Shown here piece after piece: positions 28,342-37,593 of a stretch of 64,000 nucleotides of DNA; positions within the stretch are counted from its first letter, which is position 1, and every line of letters begins with the position of its first letter. The notes under the pieces are model-generated. The model had not been told where the DNA came from and did not search any database. It was given only the letters and a program-made list of their open reading frames with translations. Position numbers and translations under genes: made by a program. The stretch is from Lachnospiraceae bacterium (GTDB lineage: Bacteria > Bacillota > Clostridia > Lachnospirales > Lachnospiraceae): the NCBI GenBank assembly GCA_022768465.1, contig JALELZ010000033.1:1-64000 (forward strand), given 5' to 3'.

Positions 28342-29646
28342 TCAATAGCCTCTCGCATCTATTGAACGCTGAGCGTAAGGGCTGTCAGGGTGTTCTCCGA
28401 CTATCCTGTCAAATATCTCGTTAGCCTCTGTTGTACGATCCTGTGACTGAAGCAGCCTTGCTAAAAGGAACATTGCCTCCGGATCATCCGATTTTATGCT
28501 TAATGCAACTCTGTAATAATGCTCTGCCTGTTCCTTATTTCCGCCGTTCCACTGAGCAGTACCCAATTCCAGTACAGTCTTGAAGCCGTCGTTGAGCATG
28601 ATTCTGTCAACCTCCTTAAGCTGTCCCAAAAGCGGTTCTGAAGTTATAACAGACCTGTCTATTTCTAAATATTCAGACGCTGCAGCCTCATAGTTGCCGG
28701 CAGAATAGTCACTTATTATCTTATTAAGCTTTTCGTATGCAGATGTAAATGCAAGATTCTGCTTTTCATAGGCATCAAGCTTCTGACTTACATCGTTATA
28801 GTTTTTTTCGAGCTCATTATACTCAGTGCTGAGCTTTGAATACGAAGCATTAACATCGGAAAGCTCCTGCGAATTTGAGATAATGCGCTCATTAAGCGCA
28901 GTATTATAAGCACGTCTTACAGACGGAAGTATCAAAATATAAAAGCTGAGCAGACCAATAATCACACCCGAGACTATATATAGGACAACTCTGTCAAGAT
29001 TTGACTGAGCTTTCGTCTTAGGTATGATCACGTCATCATCTTCGAGCTCTCTGTGCTTATATGCATTTTCAAGCTTGGCTCTTTCAACTTCAGCCTTGCC
29101 GGTTGCCTTCTTGACCTCCTCCATAAGAAAGGTTGCCTGTGGATGGTTCTTATCGATGTCCAGGATCTGCATAAGAGCTCGCCCGGCCTTAATATGCTCT
29201 CCCGCCTGCATATAGAGTATCGCGAGAAGAAGCTGAGCCTTAACATAATTCGGTTTTCTCTTTGTGATATCTCCCAGCTCTACTATAGCAAAATCTTCGC
29301 CGCCATTTTGTGCAATATTCAGTGCCTGATTGAATCTTTTTACAAGACTTGAGGCTTCTGAAAGAGCGCCTGCCTTTCTCTGAATTTCATCCAGATAAAA
29401 GTCAGCAATATTGTCATCAGGCTGAAGATTCATACTTATGACCCATTGAACTAAAGCATCGGCTGTTTCTCCCATTTCATAGAAAATAAGACCGAGCAGA
29501 TTTCTGGCGTCAGTACGGTATTTATCATATATCAGAGACTTTTTAAGATACTCGGCAGCACCCGACAGGTCGGAAAGCAGTGCCCTCTCAAGTCCTCGAT
29601 TATAATAGGCCTTTGAAATTTTAATCAGATCTGTATTATATTTCAT
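28342..29646 (-). CDS. Membrane-anchored tetratricopeptide-repeat protein
   Basis: This 434-residue protein has N-terminal TPR-like repeats over about 1-190 (YYNRGLERALLSDLSGAAEYL, NLLGLIFYEMGETADALVQW, AQLLLAILYMQAGEHIKAGRAL). One membrane helix lies near 218-240 (VVLYIVSGVIIGLLSFYILIL), a coiled coil at about 255-300, and more TPRs close the chain (AEHYYRVALSIKSDDPEAMFLLARLLQ). With one helix in the middle, the N-terminal TPRs are probably cytoplasmic and the C-terminal ones outside. I start at the ATG at 29646, which overlaps the preceding small gene by 11 bases. The partner and role are unknown. Confidence 0.82.
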   Translation of the reverse strand: MKYNTDLIKISKAYYNRGLERALLSDLSGAAEYLKKSLIYDKYRTDARNLLGLIFYEMGETADALVQWVISMNLQPDDNIADFYLDEIQRKAGALSEASSLVKRFNQALNIAQNGGEDFAIVELGDITKRKPNYVKAQLLLAILYMQAGEHIKAGRALMQILDIDKNHPQATFLMEEVKKATGKAEVERAKLENAYKHRELEDDDVIIPKTKAQSNLDRVVLYIVSGVIIGLLSFYILILPSVRRAYNTALNERIISNSQELSDVNASYSKLSTEYNELEKNYNDVSQKLDAYEKQNLAFTSAYEKLNKIISDYSAGNYEAAASEYLEIDRSVITSEPLLGQLKEVDRIMLNDGFKTVLELGTAQWNGGNKEQAEHYYRVALSIKSDDPEAMFLLARLLQSQDRTTEANEIFDRIVGEHPDSPYAQRSIDARGY

Positions 29647-29818
29647 TCTGTTTATCTGTATCAGAGTCTTTCTTTGCCGCTGTATCAGCAGCATTTTCAA
29701 CAAGCTGCATCATAAGATCGGTCATATCGGTTAAATCAATACCCGCAATTGCATCCTCGATGTTATCAACATCCAGCGAAGGCTTAAATCTGCGTATTTC
29801 TTCCTGAAAATTTATCAT
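29636..29818 (-). CDS. Small acidic protein of unknown function
   Basis: This is a 60-residue soluble, acidic, mostly helical protein beginning MINFQEEIRRFKPSLDVDNIEDAIAG and ending with a charged tail (KKDSDTDKQNEI). It has a strong ribosome site (GGAGGAAGCG). Its stop codon overlaps the start of the TPR gene by 11 bases. The tight coupling argues for a real gene and a link to the TPR protein, perhaps as a partner. I do not recognise a family. Confidence 0.7.
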   Translation of the reverse strand: MINFQEEIRRFKPSLDVDNIEDAIAGIDLTDMTDLMMQLVENAADTAAKKDSDTDKQNEI

Positions 29819-29838
29819 TCGCTTCCTCCGTTAATCAC

Positions 29839-30513
29839 TTATGAATCCTGAGCACAGTCAGAATATATTTTCGGAGCTTTTTCATCATAGTAAAGGACCT
29901 CGCCAAGCCGTTCAGGCTCTGCTTGTCCCATACTCAGCTGTATTACCTTATCTGCAAATGCATCAGCTTCCGCTTTAGGTGAAAGAAGATTAAGAGTACA
30001 ATCCTCCGCATATTCTTCTCCCATTGATGAAAGGCCCATGTTAGACGCCTGGCGCTTGATTTTTTCTGCAGCTGAATAGCCGCATTTGACCTTGAATCTT
30101 ATTCCCTCAAGCACCGGTGCGAAATCTGATAAATTAATTGCCTCTTTTAAAGAATCCGAATATGCTCTTACAAGACCTCCGGTACCGAGCAGTGTTCCGC
30201 CGAAATATCTTGTAACAACCGCACAGACATCATATATTCCTGCTCCCTTAAGGATCTCAAGCATAGGCTTTCCTGCTGTTCCCGATGGTTCACCGTCGTC
30301 TCCGGAGCGTTCAAATACATCTGACGGCGTACCGATACGCATTGCAAAGCAATGATGTCGTGCATCATAATGCTTTTTTCTAATACTGTCGATAAAATCC
30401 TTTGCTTCTTCCTCATTGTGTACAAGTTTCAGCTCACACAAAAAGTGTGATTTTTTCACCTCGACATCTGATTCTGTCGCGTCTGTCAAAATATTCCAAT
30501 TTGATGTATCCAT
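29839..30513 (-). CDS. yigZ: YigZ/IMPACT family protein
   Basis: The family is defined by the IMPACT N-terminal domain, seen here as KKSHFLCELKLVHNEEEAKDFIDSIRKKHYDARHHCFAMRIG with GDDGEPSGTAGKPMLEIL and VCAVVTRYFGGTLLGTGGLVRAYSDSL. A DUF1949-type domain follows. Bacterial members are poorly understood; the eukaryotic relative IMPACT controls translation through Gcn1. I use the ATG at 30513 (224 residues) rather than a TTG at 30540. Confidence 0.92.
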   Translation of the reverse strand: MDTSNWNILTDATESDVEVKKSHFLCELKLVHNEEEAKDFIDSIRKKHYDARHHCFAMRIGTPSDVFERSGDDGEPSGTAGKPMLEILKGAGIYDVCAVVTRYFGGTLLGTGGLVRAYSDSLKEAINLSDFAPVLEGIRFKVKCGYSAAEKIKRQASNMGLSSMGEEYAEDCTLNLLSPKAEADAFADKVIQLSMGQAEPERLGEVLYYDEKAPKIYSDCAQDS

Positions 30514-30627
30514 AATTATTCCGCTCTTTCTGTCTGACAAAAACAGAGTTCAACGACATCCAAGGCACAAATTCAAAAAAAGCACAAACATCTTAACGAT
30601 ACAAATAGTATTATGTTTATTTTTTCA

Positions 30628-31590
30628 TCAGAATCCGGCAACTGTTTCCACTGCTCCGGTTCTGACGATTGATTCAACCTTGAGATATGGTCCCTCTCCG
30701 TGATATTCTGTTCTGTCTTCTAGTGTGAATGCAGCTGTTATCTTTACCCAGTCTCCGTCGTTGAATGCATCAATATCTTTATAATAAGCAATATATCCAA
30801 GTGGCTGCATATCTGCCTCACAGCATGTCATGACCATTCTTACAGGAATAAATTCACTCTTTTTAAGTCCCTTAGGTTTCATGACCTGAGCTGTAAACTC
30901 AACGCTTTTACCCATGTATCTCTGAGGGTAGTCCTTGGCATCAATAAACCATATGCCGTAATCGTCATTACCGATCTTTATAACAGTCTGCTTGACATCA
31001 TACGGAAGCTCCTCATCAAGAGTTTCAAGCTCAATTTCTCCGTATTTATTCTCCATAACAACTGTAGAACCGGAAATAAGCATAGGTCTGAGCTTTCTTT
31101 TATAATCGATCAGCTCCTGATCAGTTTTGCCGTCACAGCGATTAACAATGCAAAGCTCAGAGTTTTTAAGCATAGGACCCATAAGAGCCTTCATATTATT
31201 AAGATATGTTCCTACTGTAGTTCCGTCTATCAAAGTAAGCTGCTGATAGAGCACCCAACTTTCCGGATACTCAAGTTCTCCCGGATCTCCCCACATTCCG
31301 TTGTATTCAATAAGAACACGTTCAGGCTTGTAGAGAGCATTAAGCTCCTCAAAACGTTCCTTTGTAAGCTCTTCCTTTGAGTCAATGTCTATCCTTGTGA
31401 CATCTTCTCGCTTTAAAAGCTTTTTGTCATACTCGACCTCTCCTTCTTCACATACAATAAGGAGTGTGCCGCCTTCTATATGAAAATACTCTTCAGACAG
31501 AGTATATGCTATAAATGAGGTCTTTCCGCTTTCAAGAAAGCCGTTTATCAAAAAAACCGGTATTTCGTTTACGTCTATCATTCCATTCAT
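30628..31590 (-). CDS. CobW-like GTPase fused to a DUF1980-like domain
   Basis: The N-terminal half is a COG0523/CobW-type GTPase: P-loop GFLESGKTSF near residue 17, a switch segment CEEGEVEYD, IEYNGMWGDP in place of the usual IEPSG, and NRCDGKTD as the base-recognition motif. It lacks the CXCC metal motif of the family. The C-terminal part (about 220-320) has a pattern I know from DUF1980/TIGR03943 (YcgQ-like) proteins: PKGLKKSEFIPVRMVMTCCEADMQPLGYI and GDWVKITAAF, with a Cys-Cys pair. The start is ATG at 31590 with GGGG upstream. The link to metal handling is inferred from family and neighbour. Confidence 0.78.
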   Translation of the reverse strand: MNGMIDVNEIPVFLINGFLESGKTSFIAYTLSEEYFHIEGGTLLIVCEEGEVEYDKKLLKREDVTRIDIDSKEELTKERFEELNALYKPERVLIEYNGMWGDPGELEYPESWVLYQQLTLIDGTTVGTYLNNMKALMGPMLKNSELCIVNRCDGKTDQELIDYKRKLRPMLISGSTVVMENKYGEIELETLDEELPYDVKQTVIKIGNDDYGIWFIDAKDYPQRYMGKSVEFTAQVMKPKGLKKSEFIPVRMVMTCCEADMQPLGYIAYYKDIDAFNDGDWVKITAAFTLEDRTEYHGEGPYLKVESIVRTGAVETVAGF

Positions 31591-31643
31591 ATCAATTACC
31601 CCAACCGATGATACACACAAAAAATATATCCCTTAACCGCGCT

Positions 31644-31675
31644 TACCGGATCGAGCTTTTACACCCGGTCCGGTA
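31644..31675 (-). other. Hairpin between the two GTPase genes
   Basis: A 7-bp stem TACCGGA/TCCGGTA (31644-31650 with 31669-31675) continues inward with a 4-bp CGGG/CTCG stem after one mismatch. A U-rich run (ATATATTTTTT) comes only about 16 bases later, so termination would be weak. It may reduce read-through from the upstream GTPase gene to the downstream one. Confidence 0.5.
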
Positions 31676-31687
31676 CTTGAATATTAT

Positions 31688-32806
31688 TTAGAAAAATAAT
31701 GCCTTGAGCTCATCCTCATTGAGCTTGCTGCCTATAACGCATACCTTTCCGGTATAATCAGGCTCACCCTCTCTGATCTCATACTCACCCGGAACCATAT
31801 CGAAATAATACCAGGTGTCGGCATCAGATGCCTTAAGCATACCCTTAGATCTGAGAATGATATTATCCTCATCCTCTGAAAGCTTTTCAAGTATGCTTTG
31901 AAGCTTAGCTTTGGATATGGCAGGTACATTCTGCCATCCGTAGGATTCAAACACTTCATCTGCATCATGTCCGTGATGATGGTGATGATGATGACCGCAG
32001 CCGCAGCCCTCATGATGCTCGTGCTCCTCTTCATCATGATGATGGCCGCAGCAATGGTACTCATGATCATCCTCATCGTCGTGATGGTGGTGTCCGCAGC
32101 AATGATGCTCATCACATTCATGGTCATGATGGTGATGATGCTCATGTTCTTCCTCTGACTCACCGTCAGGCTCTGAAAGAGCTTCATTCATCATTTCCTC
32201 AAGCATATCATCACGCTTTTCAATGATCTGTAAAAGTCTCTCTCCTTTAAGCTCTGAAAGCGGAGTTGTGATTATCTCAGCTTTCGGGTTGAGACCGTTA
32301 ATATACTTTACTGTTTCAGCAATAACCTCTTCATCGGCAAGATCAGTTCTTGTAAGAACAACTGTTCCTGCGTACTGAATCTGATTACAGAAGAACTCTC
32401 CGAAGTTCTTTGAATACATGCGGCACTTTTTTGCATCAACTACAGTTACAGCTGAATTGAGAACAACTTGAAGACTTGCAGAAGCGTCTGTTACTGCCTT
32501 CATAACATCAGAAAGCTTGCCAACGCCTGACGGCTCAATAATAACTCTGTCAGGTAAAAACTTTTCTATGACTTCCCTGAGTGATTTTTCAAAATCTCCT
32601 ACAAGCGAGCAGCAAATGCATCCCTGAGACATTTCTCTTATCTCAATGCCTGAATCCTTTAAAAAGCCTCCGTCAATAGCAATCTCACCGAATTCATTTT
32701 CAATAAGAACTACTTTTTCGCCGTTTAACGCTTCACCCAAAAGCTTTTTTATAAAGGTAGTTTTTCCTGCTCCCAAAAAACCTGAGATCACATCTATCTT
32801 TGTCAA
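31688..32806 (-). CDS. CobW/COG0523 GTPase with a long His/Cys-rich metal tract
   Basis: COG0523 GTPases are metallochaperones, many linked to zinc supply. Numbered from GTG at 32815, motifs are GFLGAGKTT (12-20), ENEFGEIAIDGG, the metal site CICC (66-69), IEPSG (93-97) and TRTD (155-158). Residues 223-283 contain 29 histidines and 7 cysteines, including repeated HCCGHHH units, before a CobW C-terminal domain (about 287-375). The likely start is TTG at 32806, which has AAGAGGTG 6 bases upstream; GTG at 32815 lies inside that ribosome site. It follows ileS by 18 bases, so it may be read from the pncB-ileS transcript. Confidence 0.9.
   Translation of the reverse strand: MTKIDVISGFLGAGKTTFIKKLLGEALNGEKVVLIENEFGEIAIDGGFLKDSGIEIREMSQGCICCSLVGDFEKSLREVIEKFLPDRVIIEPSGVGKLSDVMKAVTDASASLQVVLNSAVTVVDAKKCRMYSKNFGEFFCNQIQYAGTVVLTRTDLADEEVIAETVKYINGLNPKAEIITTPLSELKGERLLQIIEKRDDMLEEMMNEALSEPDGESEEEHEHHHHHDHECDEHHCCGHHHHDDEDDHEYHCCGHHHDEEEHEHHEGCGCGHHHHHHHGHDADEVFESYGWQNVPAISKAKLQSILEKLSEDEDNIILRSKGMLKASDADTWYYFDMVPGEYEIREGEPDYTGKVCVIGSKLNEDELKALFF
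31967..32149. repeat. Low-complexity His/Cys/acidic codon tract
   Basis: This 183-base part of the GTPase gene is made of runs of CAT/CAC, GAT/GAA and TGC/TGT codons. On the plus strand it reads as many atgatg and gtgatg units. Short repeated units (HHCCGHHHH, HCCGHHH, CGCGHHHHHH) suggest growth by slippage or unequal exchange. Confidence 0.8.
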
Positions 32807-32824
32807 TTGAATCACCTCTTATGA

Positions 32825-35800
32825 TCAGATCTTCTTTACACCTATATTAAGAGTCTCTCCGTTGATATCCCACTCCTTGGTATATCCTTCCGGAGTTCTC
32901 TGCTCTATACTGTCAGCCATGCAGTCACGGCAGATAATATCACCAAAGAGCTTAATTACATCATACAGTCTCTCTGAGCCCTCATATGTAATAACGATCT
33001 TGTTCATAACTTCAAAGCCGGCTTCCTTACGCATGGTCTGAACCTTTGAAATTATCTCTCTCATGAAGCCTTCGTTTACAAGTTCATCTGTAAGATTAGT
33101 GTCAAGAACTACAGTTGTATGAAGGTCTTCCTGTGTAACATATCCGTCCTTCTTTGAAGCATCGATAAGGAGGTCTTCCTTAGCAAGCTCAATGGCTGTA
33201 CCATCAGGCGCTGTGAACTTAATAGCGCCATCCTTCTTAAGCTCTTCCATTGCTGCATGACCGTCTATCTCTGAAAGCTTCTGTCTGATGAATCCAAGGT
33301 TCTTACCGTACTTAGGTCCTACTGTCTTTAACTGTGGCTTAAATGTATATGCTGTAAAGTCACTGATATCTTCTCTGAACTCAACATTCTTAACATTAAG
33401 CTCATCTGTAATGATATCCTTGCAAAAGTCATCAAGCTCAATATCAGAACGAACATACATATTAGCTATAGGCTGACGGTTCTTAAGACCTGATGCATTT
33501 CTTGCAGCTCTGCCGAGGATAACTATGCTGAGCACCTCATCCATTGACTTTTCAAGCTGTTCATCAACTCTTGAAGCGTCGTAAACAGGGAAGTCGCAAA
33601 GATGGATAGATTCCTTAGCCTCAGGATTCACTGAGCGTACTATATTCTGATAAATAGCATCTGTCATGAACGGTATGAAAGGTGCTGCACAAAGTATTGT
33701 GTTGTAAAGTGCTGTGTAGAGTGTCATGTAAGCATCGATCTTATCATGCTCCATGCCCTTCTTCCAGAAGCGTTCACGGGAACGTCTTACATACCAGTTT
33801 GAAAGATCGTCTACAAACTCTTCAAGAGCGCTGCATGCCTCAGGTATCTTGTATGCTGACATATTAGTATCAACACTCTTTATCATGGTGTTCATCTTGG
33901 AAAGGATCCATTTATCCATAACAGGAAGTCCTTCCTTCCTGAGTGTATACTTAGTCGGGTTGAACTCATCTATATTCGCATAGAGGACATAGAAGGCATA
34001 TGTATTCCAAAGTGTTCCGAGGAACTTTCTCTGTCCCTCCATAACTGCCTTTCCGTAGAAACGGTTTGGAAGCCATGGTGCAGAGTTTGTATAGAAATAC
34101 CATCTGATAGCGTCTGCACCAAACTCATTTAACGCATCAACAGGATCTACTGCATTTCCCTTTGACTTTGACATCTTCTGTCCGTTTTCGTCCTGTACAT
34201 GTCCTAAGACGATGACATTCTGATAAGGTGCCTTGTTAAAGAGGATAGTTGACTCTGCAAGAAGTGAATAGAACCAACCTCTTGTCTGGTCTACAGCCTC
34301 TGAAATGAACTGAGCCGGGAATTCCTTTTCAAAGAGTTCCTTATTCTCAAACGGATAATGATGCTGTGCAAAAGGCATCGCACCTGAATCGAACCAACAG
34401 TCAATAACGTCTGTTATACGAGTCATTTCTTTGCCGCACTCAGGGCAGGTAAGCTTGATCCTATCGATATAAGGACGATGAAGCTCTATATGATCTCCGT
34501 TCCAGCCCTTGTCGCCTGCTGCCTTAAGCTCGTTATAAACCTCGTCATAGTTGCAGCTCTTATCCTTAAGCTCCTTACGGCTTCCGATACATTCTCTGTG
34601 TCCGCACTCACATTCCCAGATAGGAAGCGGAGTTCCCCAATAACGGTTTCTTGAAAGAGCCCAGTCCTGAACATTGGCGATCCACTCACCGAAACGTCCC
34701 TTTCCTATATTCTCCGGGATCCAGTTGATCGTTGCATTGTTTCTTACAAGATCATCCTTGACCTTACTCATGGCGATATACCATGATTCTCTTGCATAGT
34801 AAAGAAGCGGTGTTCCGCATCTCCAGCAATGAGGATAGCTGTGCTCGAATACAGGCGCGTCAAATAAGAGACCTCTTTCCTCAAGATCCTTAAGCACCAT
34901 AGGATCGGCCTTCTTTACAAATACGCCCTCCCATTTTTCATTACCGAGCATACAGCCCTTTTCATCAACAAGCTGTACGAACGGAAGATCATATTTTCTT
35001 CCTACCTTGGCATCGTCTTCACCGAATGCAGGAGCAATATGAACGATTCCGGTACCGTCTGTCATAGTAACATAGCTGTCACAAACGATGAAATGAGCGT
35101 TCTTATGCTGTTTTTCTGCAAGCTCTGCTGCTCTCATATAGAGAGGCTCATACTTCTTATATTCAAGAGCCTGACCCTTCATGCGATCTAAGACCTCATA
35201 GTCCTCGCCTAAAAGCTTTTCGCAAAGTGCCTCGGCTAAATAATAAATATGGTCATCTCCGGTCTTGACCTTAACGTATTCCTCCTCCGGATTTACGCAG
35301 AGCGCAACGTTTGAAGGAAGTGTCCATGGTGTTGTTGTCCATGCAAGGATATACGCATCCTCATCCACACACTTAAAGCGTACTATTGCAGAACGCTCCT
35401 TGACATCCTTATATCCCTGAGCAACCTCATGAGATGAAAGCGGGGTTCCGCAGCGAGGGCAGTAAGGAACTATCTTAAATCCCTTATAAAGAAGTCCTTT
35501 GTTCCAGATCTCCTTAAGAGCCCAGAACTCAGACTCGATATAGTCATCATAATATGTAACATAAGGATTCTCCATGTCAGCCCAAAAGCCTACTGTAAAT
35601 GAGAAATCCTCCCACATGCTCTTATACTTCCAGACATTTTCCTTGCAAAGCTCGATAAACGGAGCAATGCCGTAGTTTTCTATCTGATCCTTACCGTTGA
35701 TGCCGATCTGCTTTTCAACCTCGATCTCAACAGGCAGACCGTGGGTATCCCATCCGGCTTTTCTCGGAACCATTTTGCCCTTCATGGTCTGATATCTCGG

Positions 35801-36010
35801 AATAAGATCCTTAATACATCTTGTAAGCACATGTCCTATATGCGGCTTACCGTTTGCTGTAGGCGGTCCGTCATAGAAAACATAGCTTGGATCACCTTCG
35901 TGTTCTTTGATTGATTTTTCGAAAATGTCATTATCCTTCCAAAATTTCTCGACCTCTTTTTCTCTGTCGACAAAATTCATGGATGTATCGACTTTACTGT
36001 AAAGCGCCAT
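32825..36010 (-). CDS. ileS: Isoleucyl-tRNA synthetase, type 2 (eukaryote-like)
   Basis: IleRS charges tRNA-Ile. HIGH is at residues 57-60 in DGPPTANGKPHIGHVLTR and KMSKS is near 610. The wording after HIGH (KDLIPRYQTMKGKMVPRKAGWDTHGLPVEIEVEK) and the length of 1061 residues place it with IleRS2, the eukaryote-like form, not the 900-940-residue IleRS1 common in bacteria. IleRS2 is generally insensitive to mupirocin (family knowledge). The start is ATG at 36010 after AGAGGAGG; the longer frame to 36055 is unlikely. No T-box fits in the 80 bases after pncB, so it is probably co-transcribed with pncB. Confidence 0.97.
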   Translation of the reverse strand: MALYSKVDTSMNFVDREKEVEKFWKDNDIFEKSIKEHEGDPSYVFYDGPPTANGKPHIGHVLTRCIKDLIPRYQTMKGKMVPRKAGWDTHGLPVEIEVEKQIGINGKDQIENYGIAPFIELCKENVWKYKSMWEDFSFTVGFWADMENPYVTYYDDYIESEFWALKEIWNKGLLYKGFKIVPYCPRCGTPLSSHEVAQGYKDVKERSAIVRFKCVDEDAYILAWTTTPWTLPSNVALCVNPEEEYVKVKTGDDHIYYLAEALCEKLLGEDYEVLDRMKGQALEYKKYEPLYMRAAELAEKQHKNAHFIVCDSYVTMTDGTGIVHIAPAFGEDDAKVGRKYDLPFVQLVDEKGCMLGNEKWEGVFVKKADPMVLKDLEERGLLFDAPVFEHSYPHCWRCGTPLLYYARESWYIAMSKVKDDLVRNNATINWIPENIGKGRFGEWIANVQDWALSRNRYWGTPLPIWECECGHRECIGSRKELKDKSCNYDEVYNELKAAGDKGWNGDHIELHRPYIDRIKLTCPECGKEMTRITDVIDCWFDSGAMPFAQHHYPFENKELFEKEFPAQFISEAVDQTRGWFYSLLAESTILFNKAPYQNVIVLGHVQDENGQKMSKSKGNAVDPVDALNEFGADAIRWYFYTNSAPWLPNRFYGKAVMEGQRKFLGTLWNTYAFYVLYANIDEFNPTKYTLRKEGLPVMDKWILSKMNTMIKSVDTNMSAYKIPEACSALEEFVDDLSNWYVRRSRERFWKKGMEHDKIDAYMTLYTALYNTILCAAPFIPFMTDAIYQNIVRSVNPEAKESIHLCDFPVYDASRVDEQLEKSMDEVLSIVILGRAARNASGLKNRQPIANMYVRSDIELDDFCKDIITDELNVKNVEFREDISDFTAYTFKPQLKTVGPKYGKNLGFIRQKLSEIDGHAAMEELKKDGAIKFTAPDGTAIELAKEDLLIDASKKDGYVTQEDLHTTVVLDTNLTDELVNEGFMREIISKVQTMRKEAGFEVMNKIVITYEGSERLYDVIKLFGDIICRDCMADSIEQRTPEGYTKEWDINGETLNIGVKKI

Positions 36011-36090
36011 TTCATTCCTCCTCTGACAATGGTTTGTTTTAAAGTCCTTAAACACTCTTTAAGAGCAATTTTAAGCAAATATGTATTTTA

Positions 36091-37551
36091 TCACACAATA
36101 GTATACTTATCAAGCAATGCCTGCTTAAGATCCCAAAGCTCCCGGCTTAAGTCCACATGCACGGAGTGAGGATTTGTAAGACGTCTGGACTCATCCCAAA
36201 GTGTATCAAGATCAGCCTTACATATCTTCTGAAGCTCCATTACGGAAGGTCTGTCGTTATATACACATTTTCCGTCTATGAAAACAGGTATAAGCAGTTC
36301 CTTCATAGTATAGGTTCCGGCCTTCAGTAATGTCTTTTTCCATGTTTCAACCGGATCAAACAAAAGCAGATCCTCATTCTCGTTATAAACCTCATCCTTA
36401 AGGGTTATAAGGTCAGCGATTATCTTGCCTGTACTCTTTCCGTATATTCTGTAAATGACCTTGTCGCCGGGATTAGTGACCTTTTCAGTGTTCTCGGATA
36501 TCTTGATTTTAGGAATGAACTTCCCGGTCTTTTTATCTGCGACCGCAGCAAGCTTGTAAACGCCTCCTAATGAAGGAGTATCCTTGGAAGTAATAAGATT
36601 AGTTCCTACACCCCAGCTGTTAATTTCAGCTCCCTGCTGCTTTAATGATGAGATAAGATTTTCATCAAGATCATTTGATGCCGAAATCGTCACATCGGTA
36701 AAGCCTTCCTTTTCAAATTCTCTTTTAACGACCTTTGAAAGATATGCAAGGTCTCCGGAATCCATTCTGATGCCGTAGCGCTTTGACTTAATTCCGGCTT
36801 CTCTCATTTCCTTAAATACTTTTATCGCATTCGGAAGACCTGACTTAAGAGTATCATAGGTATCTATCAGTAAAATGCAGTTATCCGGATAGAGCTTTGC
36901 ATAAGCTCTGAATGCCTCAAGCTCGCTCTTAAAGGACATTATCCAGCTGTGTGCATGAGTTCCAAGTACCGGAACGTCGAACATTTGACCGGCAAGTACA
37001 TTTGACGTACCGACGCATCCTGCAATAACGGCAGCTCTTGCTCCGTAAATACCTGCATCAGGACCCTGAGCACGTCTTAAGCCAAATTCCATTACACCGT
37101 CTCCGTTTGCTGCATGAACAACACGACTGGCCTTGGTCGCAATAAGAGACTGATGATTAATGATATTAAGTATTGCTGTCTCTATAAGCTGTGCCTGCAT
37201 TATAGGTGCCATAACCTTTATAACAGGCTCTCTCGGGAACATGACGTTTCCTTCAGGTATAGCCCAGATACTTCCTGTAAATTTAAAATCTCTGAGATAA
37301 TCTAAAAAATCTTCCTGAAAGGTTCCGAGTGAGGCAAGATAATCAATATCCTCCTTGTCGAAACGAAAATTATTGATAAGTTCTATTACCTGCTCAAGTC
37401 CGCAGCTTATGGAAAATGCATTTCCGTCAGGATTATTCCTGTAGAAAACATCGAATATAACATTAACATTCTGCTCTTCTTCTTTAAAGTAGCCCTGCAT
37501 CATTGTAAGCTCATAAAAATCAGTAAGCAGTGTAAGATTTCTTTCACTCAT
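36091..37551 (-). CDS. pncB: Nicotinate phosphoribosyltransferase
   Basis: PncB converts nicotinate and PRPP to nicotinate mononucleotide for NAD salvage. The N-terminus NLTLLTDFYELTMMQGYF, the segment EFGLRRAQGPDAGIYGARAAVIAGCVGTSNVLAG near residue 155, GTHAHSWIMSF and the PRPP-site region RMDSGDLAYLSK near 256 are family signatures. The length of 486 residues is usual for the Firmicutes type. AAGGAG precedes the ATG. Just upstream lies a decayed sbcDC remnant with no clear promoter, so expression may come from the MATE promoter at 39.2 kb. Confidence 0.96.
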   Translation of the reverse strand: MSERNLTLLTDFYELTMMQGYFKEEEQNVNVIFDVFYRNNPDGNAFSISCGLEQVIELINNFRFDKEDIDYLASLGTFQEDFLDYLRDFKFTGSIWAIPEGNVMFPREPVIKVMAPIMQAQLIETAILNIINHQSLIATKASRVVHAANGDGVMEFGLRRAQGPDAGIYGARAAVIAGCVGTSNVLAGQMFDVPVLGTHAHSWIMSFKSELEAFRAYAKLYPDNCILLIDTYDTLKSGLPNAIKVFKEMREAGIKSKRYGIRMDSGDLAYLSKVVKREFEKEGFTDVTISASNDLDENLISSLKQQGAEINSWGVGTNLITSKDTPSLGGVYKLAAVADKKTGKFIPKIKISENTEKVTNPGDKVIYRIYGKSTGKIIADLITLKDEVYNENEDLLLFDPVETWKKTLLKAGTYTMKELLIPVFIDGKCVYNDRPSVMELQKICKADLDTLWDESRRLTNPHSVHVDLSRELWDLKQALLDKYTIV

Positions 37552-37593
37552 AATTTACTCCTTAGACAATTATATCTGCTTTGCTTCCGCTAA

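Noticed and set aside
31898..32158. Met/Val-rich plus-strand frame
   Set aside because: It is the reverse reading of the His/Asp codon tract of the GTPase gene.
36011..36090. T-box or other riboswitch before ileS
   Set aside because: The gap is only 80 bases; it holds a small palindrome (CTCTTTAAGAG) but no T-box core or terminator.
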